Assembly (NCBI RefSeq): GCF_002094885.1
Contig: NZ_MSIT01000014.1
Coordinates: forward strand, 1 to 64,000
Length of the DNA: 64,000 nucleotides
DNA from: Salibaculum halophilum
Lineage (GTDB): Bacteria > Pseudomonadota > Alphaproteobacteria > Rhodobacterales > Rhodobacteraceae
Direction of reading: 5' to 3'
This document shows positions 1 through 8,498 of this stretch, piece after piece. The notes beneath the pieces were generated by a model. The model was not told where the DNA came from. It was given only the letters and a program-made list of their open reading frames with translations, and ran no database searches. Within the stretch, counting starts at the first letter, position 1. Each line of letters starts with the position of its first letter. Both the position numbers and the translations under genes were made by a program.

Positions 1-181
1 CACAGGTCGAGTGGGAGACCCTGCACTGGGTCAGCTGGTACAATACGGAGCGGCTACACAGCGCCATCGGCCACCGGCCGCCGCAGGACGTGCAGGATGA
101 GTTCCAGGCAGAGATGAATGCTCTTGAACACGCCGCCTAAGTTCTGAACAAAAATGCCTCTCGGAAACCCGGGGCGTTTCA
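1..181 (+). mobile_element. Right end of an IS3-family insertion sequence (truncated by window edge)
   Basis: The segment holds the last codons of an IS3-type transposase and then about 40 bp ending in GGAAACCCGGGGCGTTTCA at 163-181. Read inward, that end begins TGAAACGCCCCGGG, which resembles the terminal repeats of many IS3-family elements. The boundary is supported independently: on the minus strand an integrase reading frame runs cleanly up to position 182 and turns into unrelated sequence at 181. The left end and the target-site duplication lie outside the window, so the exact element cannot be named. Confidence 0.8.
3..140 (+). CDS. IS3-family transposase OrfB, C-terminal 45 residues
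   Basis: Only the C-terminus of the DDE (rve-type) transposase lies in the window. The segment WYNTERLHSAIGHRPP is characteristic of the end of the IS3 OrfB catalytic domain. The catalytic DDE residues are upstream, outside the window. The frame ends with TAA at 138-140, about 40 bp before the presumed right terminal repeat, as expected for this family. OrfB normally works as an OrfAB fusion made by frameshifting. Whether this copy is intact cannot be judged from here. Confidence 0.85.
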   Translation, partial: QVEWETLHWVSWYNTERLHSAIGHRPPQDVQDEFQAEMNALEHAA

Positions 182-627
182 AGGTGCGTCGGATTGGGTT
201 CTTGGAGACTGGCATAAAAGGCCGGCACGTCAGCCCAGGCCATGGCGGGGATATTCTTGGGCTTGTGTCGAGACTTTCCCAGCAACGCCTTGGCTTTCTC
301 GGTCGCTTGCCGATCCACGTCCAAGCCTAGAGCCGCAGCGTGGCGCATCACGATCGAGACCCGGTTCAGCGCCTTTCGGGCCGTATCAGACTTGGTGTTC
401 CAGATTGGCGCCAGGGTGTCGCGAATGTCGCGCTGGTCGAGATCCGTCACCGGAACTTTGCCCAGCTTGGGCAGGACGTGCAGGGTCAGAGGCGAAAGCC
501 ACCGCCCGGCCGAGCCTTCGTTCTTCAGTTCAGCTTTGCGGGCCTTGAACGCATCCTCCGTGAGCACCGCCAGCGAAAAAAGCGTTGGACCACCGATCCA
601 CCTGTCACCCGCCGGTGCCCACGAATA
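182..627 (-). pseudogene. Tyrosine (P4-type) integrase remnant, truncated at both ends
   Basis: The minus-strand reading frame encodes a core-binding-domain fragment with segments such as LHVLPKLGKVPVTDLDQ, TARKALNRVSIVMRHAAALG and ADVPAFYASLQEPNPTHL. These are typical of integrases that carry site-specific islands into tRNA genes. It is cut at 181/182 by the IS3 element, so the catalytic half (R-H-R-Y) is missing here. It is also short at its start: an in-frame stop lies at 628-630 and a tRNA begins at 647, leaving no room for the usual N-terminal arm/DUF4102 region. It is therefore a relic of the integrase of an element that used tRNA-Glu as its attachment site. Confidence 0.8.
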
Positions 628-646
628 CCAAAATTATTGGATTACA

Positions 647-721
647 TGGCAGCCCGTAGGGGAATCGAACCCCTCTTTCCAGGTTGAAAACCTGGCGTCC
701 TAACCGATAGACGAACGGGCC
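647..721 (-). tRNA. tRNA-Glu (anticodon UUC)
   Basis: Read on the minus strand, the 75-nt sequence folds as a cloverleaf. The acceptor GGCCCGT pairs with ACGGGCT (G-U at the first pair). The anticodon arm is CCAGG-TTTTCAA-CCTGG with anticodon TTC, the T-arm loop is GGTTCGATTCC, and the 3' CCA is encoded at 647-649. It lies 65 bp downstream of recJ on the same strand. Its 3' end faces the integrase remnant, the usual geometry of an integration site at a tRNA 3' end. Confidence 0.97.
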
Positions 722-786
722 ACTGGGTCAGTGAGGCGGTGTGTAGAAAAACCCCGGGGGGGACGCAAGAGGATTCGTGCGCTTTT

Positions 787-2565
787 TTACCGCGCTGGCG
801 CGGCGTCCTCGAGGCGCAGCTGGGGGCTGCGGCGGCCTTTCCAGGTGTTGATTTCGAGCCGTCCCGCGAGGTGGAAGCGGGCCCCGTCGCGGGCCGTCAG
901 CGCCGCCCCCAGCGGCCCGTCCATCGCACCGAAGGCGATGGCGTCGACCCGGGTGCCCAGACCGTCGCCGAAGGTCACCTTCAGGTGGCCGGTGCCCACC
1001 GGCCTGGCATACTGGATCTGGCAGTCCGCGAAGGCGAAGCGCGGGGCCGGGGCGCCCGCGCCGAAGGGGCCGGCCTGCTCGATCTGTTCGACCAGCTCGA
1101 CCGTGGCGGCCCCCGGCATAAGCACCCCGTCGAGCGCGAGGTCGGCGGGCCCGAGCGCATCCGCCCCCTGCCGGGCGAGCAGTTCGGACAGCCGCGCCAT
1201 GGCGTCCTCCAGCCCATCGCGCGCCACGGTCAGGCCCGCGGCCATCCGGTGCCCGCCGCCCTTGAGCAGCAGCCCCTCGGCCGCGAGCCGCTGGATCGCC
1301 GCGCCCAGGTCGATGCCCGAGACCGAGCGGCCCGATCCCTTGCCCTCCTCGCCCTCCAGCCCGATGACGATGGCGGGGCGGTTGGTGCGTTCCTTGAGCC
1401 GCGCGGCGACGATACCCACCACGCCCGGGTGCCAGCCTTCGCCCGCGGCCCAGACCAGCGGGGCGTCCAGCCCGCGCGCCTCGGCCTGCGCCAGCGCGGC
1501 GGCGCGGACTTGTTCCTCCAGCTCGCGGCGGTCGGTGTTCAGCTCGTCGAGTTTCGCCGCCATGGCCTCGGCCTCCCGCGGGTCGGCCGTGGCCAGCAGC
1601 CGCGCGCCGAGGTCGGCCTGGCCGATCCGCCCGCCCGCGTTCACCCGCGGCCCCAGCACGAAGCCCAGGTGATGGCTGCCCGGGGCGCTGTCGAGCCGCG
1701 CGACATCGGCCAGCGCCACCAGCCCCGGGCGCTGGCGCCGCGCCATGACCGTCAGCCCCTGGCGCACGAAGGCGCGGTTGACCCCCTGCAAGGGGGCCAC
1801 GTCGGCCACGGTGGCCAGCGCCACCAGGTCCAGCAACGCCATGAGGTCGGGGCCGGATTGCCCGGCGGCGCGGCGCTGGCGCGTCACCTCGACGAGCAAC
1901 AGGAAGACGACCCCGGCCGCGCAGAGATGGCCCAGACCACCGTCCTCGTCCTGCCGGTTGGGGTTCACGACGGCCAGTGCGGGGGGCAGCGTCTCGCCGC
2001 CCTGGTGGTGGTCGAGCACCAGCACGTCCGTGTCCGCGGCCGCGGCGATGGCGTCGTGCGACAGGGTGCCGCAATCGACGCAGACGATCAGGTCGTGATC
2101 GCGGGCCAGTGTCCGCATTGCCGGTGCATTGGGGCCAAACCCCTCGTCGATTCGGTCGGGCACGTAGAGCGTGGCGGACCGCTGCAAATCGCGTAGCCAG
2201 CACAGCAGCAGCGCCGCCGAGGCGCCGCCGTCGACGTCGTAATCGGCGAAGATCGCGATGCGTTCGCCCGCGTCCACGGCCCGCACCAGCCGTGCCGCCG
2301 CTTCCTCCATGTCGCGCAGCACGCGCGGGTCGGGCAGCAAGTCGCGCAGCGTGGGCGAGAGGAAGGCCTGCGCCTCGCCGGCCGTGACGCCCCGCGCCAC
2401 GAGGATGCGGCACAGCGGCAGGGGCAGGGCGGTATCCTGGGCCAGTCCCTGTGCGAGGCGGTCGGCCTCGAGTCCCGGTCCGACCCAGCGCCGCCCGGTC
2501 AGGGAGGCCCCGACCCCGAGAAACGCCGCTGCCGACCCGTCGGCAATATCTCGTGAAATGTTCAT
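787..2565 (-). CDS. recJ: Single-stranded-DNA-specific exonuclease RecJ
   Basis: This 592-residue protein matches RecJ in length (E. coli 577). It carries the DHH-family motifs IFADYDVDGGASAA and VLDHHQGGE, followed by the DHHA1 region with GGGHRMAAGLT. RecJ degrades single-stranded DNA 5' to 3', using metal-binding Asp and His residues, in RecF-pathway recombination and mismatch repair. The start at 2565 (MNISRDIADG) precedes the conserved N-terminal segment. Two other frames are open through much of the gene but give Arg/Ala/Gly-rich shadow products. tRNA-Glu follows on the same strand. Confidence 0.96.
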   Translation of the reverse strand: MNISRDIADGSAAAFLGVGASLTGRRWVGPGLEADRLAQGLAQDTALPLPLCRILVARGVTAGEAQAFLSPTLRDLLPDPRVLRDMEEAAARLVRAVDAGERIAIFADYDVDGGASAALLLCWLRDLQRSATLYVPDRIDEGFGPNAPAMRTLARDHDLIVCVDCGTLSHDAIAAAADTDVLVLDHHQGGETLPPALAVVNPNRQDEDGGLGHLCAAGVVFLLLVEVTRQRRAAGQSGPDLMALLDLVALATVADVAPLQGVNRAFVRQGLTVMARRQRPGLVALADVARLDSAPGSHHLGFVLGPRVNAGGRIGQADLGARLLATADPREAEAMAAKLDELNTDRRELEEQVRAAALAQAEARGLDAPLVWAAGEGWHPGVVGIVAARLKERTNRPAIVIGLEGEEGKGSGRSVSGIDLGAAIQRLAAEGLLLKGGGHRMAAGLTVARDGLEDAMARLSELLARQGADALGPADLALDGVLMPGAATVELVEQIEQAGPFGAGAPAPRFAFADCQIQYARPVGTGHLKVTFGDGLGTRVDAIAFGAMDGPLGAALTARDGARFHLAGRLEINTWKGRRSPQLRLEDAAPAR

Positions 2566-2599
2566 TGATAGCCACTATATGCGGACTGGCCGCGAGTCG

Positions 2600-3253
2600 C
2601 TATGGCTCATCTACCGTCTGGCCATCGGGCGTCAGCACGATATCAGCGGGAAGCGCGCGAGCGACGACGGCCTCGGCATTGGGAATGTCGTTGGCCTCGG
2701 CGCGGCGGGTGGCGGTGGCACTGGTATGCCCCAGCTTGAGCCAGCGCTGGATCAGCCGCGCGCGCAGGTCCTGCAGCGGCACCTCCAGCCGCACCGACAG
2801 CGACCAGATCGGCGCCAGATTGAACCAAGGCGGCGCATCGAACAGCAGGTAATTACCCTCGATCAGCACGACCTCGGCCTCGGCGGGAATGACTTGCGCC
2901 CCGGCCACGGCCAGGTCGCGGGCGCGGTCGAAGACCGGGGCGATGACCTCGGTGCGTTCGCGCAGACGCTGGACAAGGTGCAGGAACCCGGCGCTGTCAA
3001 AGGTCTCGGGCGCGCCCTTGCGCGCCAGCAGGCCACGCGCGCCCAGAACGTCATTGTCCAGGTGGAAGCCGTCCATCGGCACCACGCGGGTGACGCATTT
3101 CTGGGCGTTCAGCCGCCGGGACAGTTCCTCGGCCAGGGTCGACTTGCCACTGCCCGGCGCCCCGGCAACGGCGACCAGCAGTCGGCGGCCCTCGCCGCGC
3201 ATGGCGTGGACACGCTCGGCCAGGATATTGATCTGCGGCGTCAGGTCGGGCAC
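2600..3253 (-). CDS. P-loop kinase related to uridine/pantothenate kinases
   Basis: The 217-residue protein has a Walker A motif, AGAPGSGKST, at residues 30-39, a DGFHLDN segment typical of the uridine kinase/CoaA/YggC-type kinases, and a strand ending VVLIEGNYLL. These place it among nucleoside- or sugar-related P-loop kinases, but the phosphate acceptor cannot be read from sequence. It starts 4 bp after the glmS stop codon on the same strand, so it is probably cotranscribed with glmU-glmS, although a metabolic link to them is not established. Confidence 0.8.
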   Translation of the reverse strand: MPDLTPQINILAERVHAMRGEGRRLLVAVAGAPGSGKSTLAEELSRRLNAQKCVTRVVPMDGFHLDNDVLGARGLLARKGAPETFDSAGFLHLVQRLRERTEVIAPVFDRARDLAVAGAQVIPAEAEVVLIEGNYLLFDAPPWFNLAPIWSLSVRLEVPLQDLRARLIQRWLKLGHTSATATRRAEANDIPNAEAVVARALPADIVLTPDGQTVDEP

Positions 3254-3257
3254 GGGA

Positions 3258-5075
3258 TCACTCCACGGTCACGGATTTGGCCAGGTTGCGCGGCTGATCG
3301 ACATCGGTGCCGCGCGCCAGGGCGGTGAAGTAGGCCAGTTGCTGGGCCGGAACCGCATAGAGGATGGGCGCGAGCAGCGGATCGACGGCGGGCAGGATCA
3401 GCGTCTCCCAGACGCCGTCGCCGGCGATCTCGGCGCCTTCGCGGTCGGTGATCAGCAGCACCTTGCCGCCGCGGGCCATGACCTCCTGCGTGTTCGAGAC
3501 GGTCTTGTCGAAAAGCGCGTCGCGCGGGGCCATGACGATGACCGGCACCTTGTCGTCCACCAGTGCGATCGGGCCGTGCTTGAGTTCACCTGATGCATAA
3601 GCTTCGGCGTGTATATAACTGATTTCCTTTAATTTTAGCGCGCCTTCATGGGCTAGCGCATACATTGGGCCACGCCCCAGGAACAGGATGTCGCGCGCCT
3701 CGGCCAACTGGCGGGCCAGCCGCTGCGTCTTTTCCTCCTGGCCCAGCGCGACGTTCATCAGCCCCGGCAGCCCGCGCAGGTTCGCGATATGACCCGAGAG
3801 ACCCTCGGCGCTGATCCGGCCCCTGTCCTGCGCGGCCTTGAGCGCGAGGGCCGCCAGCACCGTCAGCTGGCAGGTGAAGGCCTTGGTCGAGGCGACGCCG
3901 ATCTCGGCGCCGGCAAGGATCGGCAGCGTCAGGTCGCTTTCCCGCGCGATCGAGCTTTCGGCGACATTCACGATCGAAACGATGCGGTCGGCCTTGCCCG
4001 TGCAATAGCGCAACGCGGCGAGGGTATCGGCCGTCTCGCCCGACTGGCTGACGAAAAGCGCCACGGTCCCGGCGCCGACGGGCGGCTCGCGATAGCGGAA
4101 CTCCGAGGCCACGTCGACCTCGACCGGGATGCCCGCCAGTTGCTCGACCCAGTACTTGGCGGTCAGGCAGGCCAGGTAGGCGGTGCCGCAGGCGACCATG
4201 ACCAGCCGCTGGACACCGGAAAAGTCCATCCCCGGCTCGGGAAGGGTGATGGCGGCATCGTTGAAGTAGTAATTAAGCGCCGAGGTCAGCACCGTGGGCT
4301 GTTCGGCAATCTCCTTGGCCATGAAATGCCGGTGCCCGGCCTTGTCGACCAGCGCCGCGTCGCGCTGGATCGTCTTGACGGGGCGGTCGGCCAGTTGCCC
4401 GGCGCCGTCGCGCACCTCAAGGCTGGTGCGCGTGACGACGGCGATATCGCCTTCCTCGAGGTAGGTGATCCGGTCGGTCATGGGCGCCAGGGCGATGGCG
4501 TCTGAGCCGACGAACATCTCACCCGCGCCGTGGCCGATGGCCAGCGGGCTGCCCCGGCGCGCGGCCACCAGTAGGTCGTCGGCGCCCTCGAAGAGAAAGC
4601 ACAGCGCATAGGCGCCTTCCAGCCGCGCGAGGGTGGCCTCGGCCGCGGCGCGCGGGTCCAGCCCCCGGTCGAGGTGATGCTGGGTCAGCAGCGCCACTGT
4701 CTCGGTGTCGGTTTCGGTCTGGTGGTCGATGCCCAGCCCGCCCAGTTCATTGCGCAGGGTGCGGAAATTCTCGATGATGCCGTTGTGGACAACCGCGACA
4801 CGCCCGGCACCGTGGGGATGCGTGTTGGTCAGCGTCGGCGCGCCATGGGTGGCCCAGCGGGTATGGCCGATGCCGGCCTTGCCGGTCAGGGGGTCGTGCA
4901 CCAGCAGGTCCTGCAGGTTGACCAGCTTGCCCACGGCCCGGCGCCGGTCCAGCACGCCGTTGTTCACGGTCGCGATCCCGGCGCTGTCATAGCCACGATA
5001 CTCCAGCCTTTGCAGCGCGTCCACGAGGATCGGCGCCGCTTCGTGTTTGCCGAGGACACCCACAATTCCGCACAT
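3258..5075 (-). CDS. glmS: Glutamine--fructose-6-phosphate aminotransferase (isomerizing) GlmS
   Basis: The enzyme converts fructose-6-phosphate and glutamine to glucosamine-6-phosphate, the first step towards UDP-GlcNAc. At 605 residues it has the family length. It begins MCGIVGV, so Cys2 becomes the N-terminal nucleophile of the glutaminase domain, followed by two SIS domains and the C-terminal LAKSVTVE. The ATG (5075-5073) shares one base with the glmU TAA (TAATG). The frame is open far upstream through glmU, but that extension is a shadow. An unusual patch of A/T-rich codons lies at about 3583-3666. No glmS ribozyme is present, as expected outside Firmicutes. Confidence 0.97.
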   Translation of the reverse strand: MCGIVGVLGKHEAAPILVDALQRLEYRGYDSAGIATVNNGVLDRRRAVGKLVNLQDLLVHDPLTGKAGIGHTRWATHGAPTLTNTHPHGAGRVAVVHNGIIENFRTLRNELGGLGIDHQTETDTETVALLTQHHLDRGLDPRAAAEATLARLEGAYALCFLFEGADDLLVAARRGSPLAIGHGAGEMFVGSDAIALAPMTDRITYLEEGDIAVVTRTSLEVRDGAGQLADRPVKTIQRDAALVDKAGHRHFMAKEIAEQPTVLTSALNYYFNDAAITLPEPGMDFSGVQRLVMVACGTAYLACLTAKYWVEQLAGIPVEVDVASEFRYREPPVGAGTVALFVSQSGETADTLAALRYCTGKADRIVSIVNVAESSIARESDLTLPILAGAEIGVASTKAFTCQLTVLAALALKAAQDRGRISAEGLSGHIANLRGLPGLMNVALGQEEKTQRLARQLAEARDILFLGRGPMYALAHEGALKLKEISYIHAEAYASGELKHGPIALVDDKVPVIVMAPRDALFDKTVSNTQEVMARGGKVLLITDREGAEIAGDGVWETLILPAVDPLLAPILYAVPAQQLAYFTALARGTDVDQPRNLAKSVTVE

Positions 5076-6430
5076 TACTGACTGTCCTTGTCGCGTCTTG
5101 CCTTCATGGCCTTTAACTTTTCGAACATCCGGCGCGCGAGGCCCGCCTTGTTGACCTGCCGGGACCGGCCCAGCGCCAACGCGCCGTCGGGCACGTCCTC
5201 GGTGACGACAGTGCCGCTGGCGGTCATCGAGTCGTCGCCCAGTGTCACCGGCGCAACCAGCATCGTGTCGGACCCGACGAAGACGTTGCGCCCGATGGTC
5301 GTGCGGTGCTTGAAGACGCCGTCGTAATTGCAGGTCACGGTACCCGCGCCGACATTCGTCCCCTCGCCCAGCTCGGCGTCGCCGATGTAGGTCAGGTGGT
5401 TGACCTTGGCGCCGGCGTGGATCTGCGCGTTCTTGATCTCGACGAAATTGCCGATGCGCGTGTCCTCGGACAGTTCCGCGCCCGGGCGCAGCCGCGCATA
5501 GGGGCCGATTACCGCGCCGCGAGCGACGTGGCAGCCCTCGAGGTGGCTGAAGGCGCGGATCGTGGCGCCGTTCTCGATCGTCACACCGGGGCCGAAGACG
5601 AGGTTCGGCTCGAGCAAGCTGTCCGGCCCGATCGCGGTGTCGAAGCTCAGGTGTACCGTCTCGGGGGCCAGCAGCGTCACGCCCGCGGCGATCAGCTCGG
5701 CGCGGGCCCGGTCCTGGTAGACGGCATTGGCCCTGACCAGCGCGGCCGGGGAATCGACGCCGAGGGTCTCGGCCTCGTCGCAGGTCACGACAGTGGCCGA
5801 AAGCCCGCGCGCCCGGGCCAGACCGACGACGTCGGTGAGGTAGTATTCGCCGCTGGCGTTGTCGTTGCCCACCGCCTCCAGCAGCGAAAACAGGGTGGCC
5901 GCATCCGCGGCGATAACGCCGGAATTGCACAAGGTGATGGCCTTTTCCCGGTCGGAGGCATCCTTGAATTCCACAATGGCCTCAAGGGATTGGCCGTCCA
6001 TCCTCAGACGGCCGTAGCGGCCGGGATCGGCGGCCTCGAAGCCCAGGACGACGATATCATGCGTGGCGCGGGCGGCCTGCATGGCGGCCAGCGTCTCGGG
6101 GCGGATGAAGGGCGTGTCGCCGTAGAGCACGATCACGTCGCCGTCGAACTCCGCCAGGGCCGCGCGACACTGGTCGACCGCGTGACCGGTGCCCAGTTGC
6201 TCGGCCTGGTGGGCCAGTTCCACCTGCGGGTCCCAGGCGCTGGCCGCGGTCGCGACCGCCTCGGCTCCGTGGCCGGTGACGACAATGGTGCGCGCGGGGC
6301 TGATGGCCGCGCCCGCCCGCAGCGCGTGCACCAGCATCGGGGCCCCGGCAACCTCGTGCAGAACCTTGGGCCGGTCCGATTTCATCCGCGTGCCCTTGCC
6401 CGCGGCCAGAACAACCAGTGCTGTGGCCAT
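5075..6430 (-). CDS. glmU: Bifunctional GlcNAc-1-P uridyltransferase / GlcN-1-P acetyltransferase GlmU
   Basis: This 451-residue enzyme makes UDP-GlcNAc for peptidoglycan and lipopolysaccharide. The N-terminal uridyltransferase domain starts with VVLAAGKGTRMKSDRPKVLH. The C-terminal half is a left-handed beta-helix acetyltransferase with ENGATIRAFSHLEG and TYIGDAELGEGTNVGAG. The start MATALVVLAAG at 6430 is preferred over an in-frame start at 6472 because AGGGGCGGC lies just upstream and the family starts there. The stop overlaps the glmS start, and glmU is divergent from gph. Confidence 0.96.
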   Translation of the reverse strand: MATALVVLAAGKGTRMKSDRPKVLHEVAGAPMLVHALRAGAAISPARTIVVTGHGAEAVATAASAWDPQVELAHQAEQLGTGHAVDQCRAALAEFDGDVIVLYGDTPFIRPETLAAMQAARATHDIVVLGFEAADPGRYGRLRMDGQSLEAIVEFKDASDREKAITLCNSGVIAADAATLFSLLEAVGNDNASGEYYLTDVVGLARARGLSATVVTCDEAETLGVDSPAALVRANAVYQDRARAELIAAGVTLLAPETVHLSFDTAIGPDSLLEPNLVFGPGVTIENGATIRAFSHLEGCHVARGAVIGPYARLRPGAELSEDTRIGNFVEIKNAQIHAGAKVNHLTYIGDAELGEGTNVGAGTVTCNYDGVFKHRTTIGRNVFVGSDTMLVAPVTLGDDSMTASGTVVTEDVPDGALALGRSRQVNKAGLARRMFEKLKAMKARRDKDSQ

Positions 6431-6549
6431 GCCGCCCCTTGTTTTCGTGTTCGCAGCCCTTGTACCGCCCACAGTCTGCTTCGCAAGGCGGGGGGCTTCA
6501 CATCGCGTGTCGTCGGGTTACAGAAGGCGAAACCTTGCCGGAGACTGCC

Positions 6550-7212
6550 ATGCGAACCGTGATCTTCGACCTTGACGGCACCCTGGCTGATACCAGCGGC
6601 GACATGGTGGCGGCGGCCAATGTCTGTTTGCGCGCCTTCGGGCCGGGCGCCTGTCTGGACCCGGTGGCCGATGCGGCCACGGCCATGCGCGGCGGGCGGG
6701 CCATGCTGACGCTCGGCCTGTCGCGTGTCGGGTGGCGCGACCCGGCCGAGGTGGACCGCCTCTATCCGCGGTTCCTGTCGCATTACGCCGCCGCGCTCGA
6801 CCTGCAGACGCGGCTCTTCCCCGGCGTGGCCGCGGCGATCGAGGCGCTGCGCGCGGCGGGCTACGGCGTCGGGGTCTGCACCAACAAGCCCGAGGCGCTG
6901 GCCGATCGGCTGCTGACCAGCCTCGGCGTGCGGGGCCTGTTCGCCTCGCTTGTCGGGGCCGACACGCTGTCCACGCGCAAGCCCGATGCGGCCCCCTACC
7001 TTGCGGCTGTTGACCGCGCCGGCGGGCGGCCCGAACGGTCGCTTCTGGTCGGCGACACCGTGACCGACCGCGACACCGCCCGCGCCGCCGGGGTGCCGGT
7101 GATCCTCGTCACCTTCGGCCCGCACGGGCAGGCGGTGCGCGAGATGGGCGCGCAGGGGCTGATCGACGGCTACGACGCGCTGGGCGCCGAGGTCCGCCGG
7201 TTGATCGGTTGA
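6550..7212 (+). CDS. gph: HAD-family phosphoglycolate phosphatase
   Basis: This 220-residue HAD hydrolase has all the motifs: FDLDGTLAD at the N-terminus (nucleophile Asp8), CTNKP in the middle, STRKPDAAPYL with the conserved Lys, and VGDTVTDRDTAR near the end. The family dephosphorylates 2-phosphoglycolate, from DNA repair or photorespiration, although substrate specificity within this group is loose. The ATG at 6550 sits directly before the first motif; in-frame codons upstream are shadow of the glmU promoter region. It is divergent from glmU with a 119-bp spacer that probably holds promoters for both. Confidence 0.88.
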   Translation: MRTVIFDLDGTLADTSGDMVAAANVCLRAFGPGACLDPVADAATAMRGGRAMLTLGLSRVGWRDPAEVDRLYPRFLSHYAAALDLQTRLFPGVAAAIEALRAAGYGVGVCTNKPEALADRLLTSLGVRGLFASLVGADTLSTRKPDAAPYLAAVDRAGGRPERSLLVGDTVTDRDTARAAGVPVILVTFGPHGQAVREMGAQGLIDGYDALGAEVRRLIG

Positions 7213-7292
7213 GGAGGGGCGCGACGGCGCCCTTGACGGCCCCGAATGACGCGCCCATTGACGGCCCGCGCACCACCCCGCACAAAAGGCGA

Positions 7293-8498
7293 ATGGAAGA
7301 GGTTTTCACGGGCACGTTTACCCAGCAAGAGCCGATCCCCGAAGCGGGGATCGCCGCCGCCGTCGCGGTCATGCGCCACGGACGGCTGCACCGCTACAAC
7401 ACGACGCCGGGCGAGGTGCCCGAGGTCGCCGCCCTGGAGGAGGAATTTGCCGCCTCGGTGGGGGCGGCCTATTGCCTGGCCGTGGCCTCGGGCGGCTACG
7501 CGCTGGCCACGGCCCTGCGGGCCTGCGGGGTCGGGCCCGGGGATCGTGTCCTGACCAATGCCTTCACGCTGGCGCCGGTGCCCGGGGCCATCGCCAGCCT
7601 CGGCGCGCAGCCCGTCTTCGTGGGGGTGACCGAGGGCCTGGTGATCGACCTCGACGATCTGGCCGCCAAGGCCGGGCAGGCCGATGTGCTGCTGCTGTCG
7701 CATATGCGTGGGCACATCTGCGACATGGACCGGCTGGTGGCGCTCTGCGAGGCCCATGGCCTGACCCTGATCGAGGATTGCGCCCATACCATGGGGGCGC
7801 ACTGGCGCGGTCGGCCCACCGGGTGCTGGGGCCGCATGGGCTGTTTCTCGACCCAGACCTACAAGCACATGAACTCGGGCGAGGGGGGCTTGCTCATCTC
7901 GGACGATGCCGAAGCTATGGCCCGGGCGATCCTGCTGTCGGGGTCCTACATGCTGTTCGACCGGCACCGCGCGGCGCCCCCGCCCGAGGCCTTTGCGCAG
8001 CTGAAATACGACACGCCCAACGTCTCGGGCCGGATGGACAACCTGCGCGCGGCGATCCTGCGCCCGCAACTGGCCGATCTCGACCGGCAATGCGCCCGCT
8101 GGAACGCGCTTAACGCCGCTGTCGACGCGGGCTTGGCCGAGGCACCGGGGCTGACCCGGATCGACCGGGTCGAGGCGGAGGGCTTCGTCGCCTCGTCCTA
8201 CCAGTTCCTGTTGCTGGACTGGCCGGGTGACGCCATCGACGCCGTGCTGGCCCGCTGCGCGCGCCGCGGGGTCGAGCTCAAGTGGTTCGGCGCCGCGGAG
8301 CCGCAGGGCTTCACCAGCCGCTACGACAGCTGGCACTACGCCCCCGCCACGCCGATGCCCGAGACTGACCGGGTGCTGCGCGGCCTGATCGACATGCGCC
8401 TGCCGCTGACTTTCACCCCCGAGGATTGCGCCCAGATCGCCCGGATCATCCGCGCCGAGGTCGGCGCCGTCTGGCAGGCGGGGGTCGCAGCCCAGTGA
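7293..8498 (+). CDS. DegT/DnrJ/EryC1/StrS-family PLP-dependent aminotransferase
   Basis: The 401-residue protein is a fold-type I PLP enzyme of the sugar aminotransferase family. ASGGYALATALRACGVGPGDRVLTN near the N-terminus is the cofactor-phosphate region, LIEDCAHTMGA carries the PLP-ring Asp, and FSTQTYKHMNSGEGG contains the Schiff-base lysine. Relatives transaminate keto-sugars or act in cofactor and antibiotic pathways. No sugar-nucleotide genes lie next to it, so the substrate is unknown. The ATG at 7293 follows AAAAGGCGA; an in-frame TTG at 7209 is rejected. The stop overlaps the next gene (GTGA). Confidence 0.85.
   Translation: MEEVFTGTFTQQEPIPEAGIAAAVAVMRHGRLHRYNTTPGEVPEVAALEEEFAASVGAAYCLAVASGGYALATALRACGVGPGDRVLTNAFTLAPVPGAIASLGAQPVFVGVTEGLVIDLDDLAAKAGQADVLLLSHMRGHICDMDRLVALCEAHGLTLIEDCAHTMGAHWRGRPTGCWGRMGCFSTQTYKHMNSGEGGLLISDDAEAMARAILLSGSYMLFDRHRAAPPPEAFAQLKYDTPNVSGRMDNLRAAILRPQLADLDRQCARWNALNAAVDAGLAEAPGLTRIDRVEAEGFVASSYQFLLLDWPGDAIDAVLARCARRGVELKWFGAAEPQGFTSRYDSWHYAPATPMPETDRVLRGLIDMRLPLTFTPEDCAQIARIIRAEVGAVWQAGVAAQ

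Noticed and set aside
182-627. Functional integrase gene
   Set aside because: Both the N-terminal domain and the catalytic half are absent in the window, and the frame is interrupted by the IS end.
728-2575. 615-codon frame overlapping recJ on the same strand
   Set aside because: The product is an Arg/Gly/Ala repeat-like sequence; the alternative frame gives intact RecJ motifs.
5076-5930. In-frame N-terminal extension of glmS through glmU
   Set aside because: GlmS needs Cys2 exposed at its N-terminus, and the extension is a shadow of the beta-helix region of glmU.
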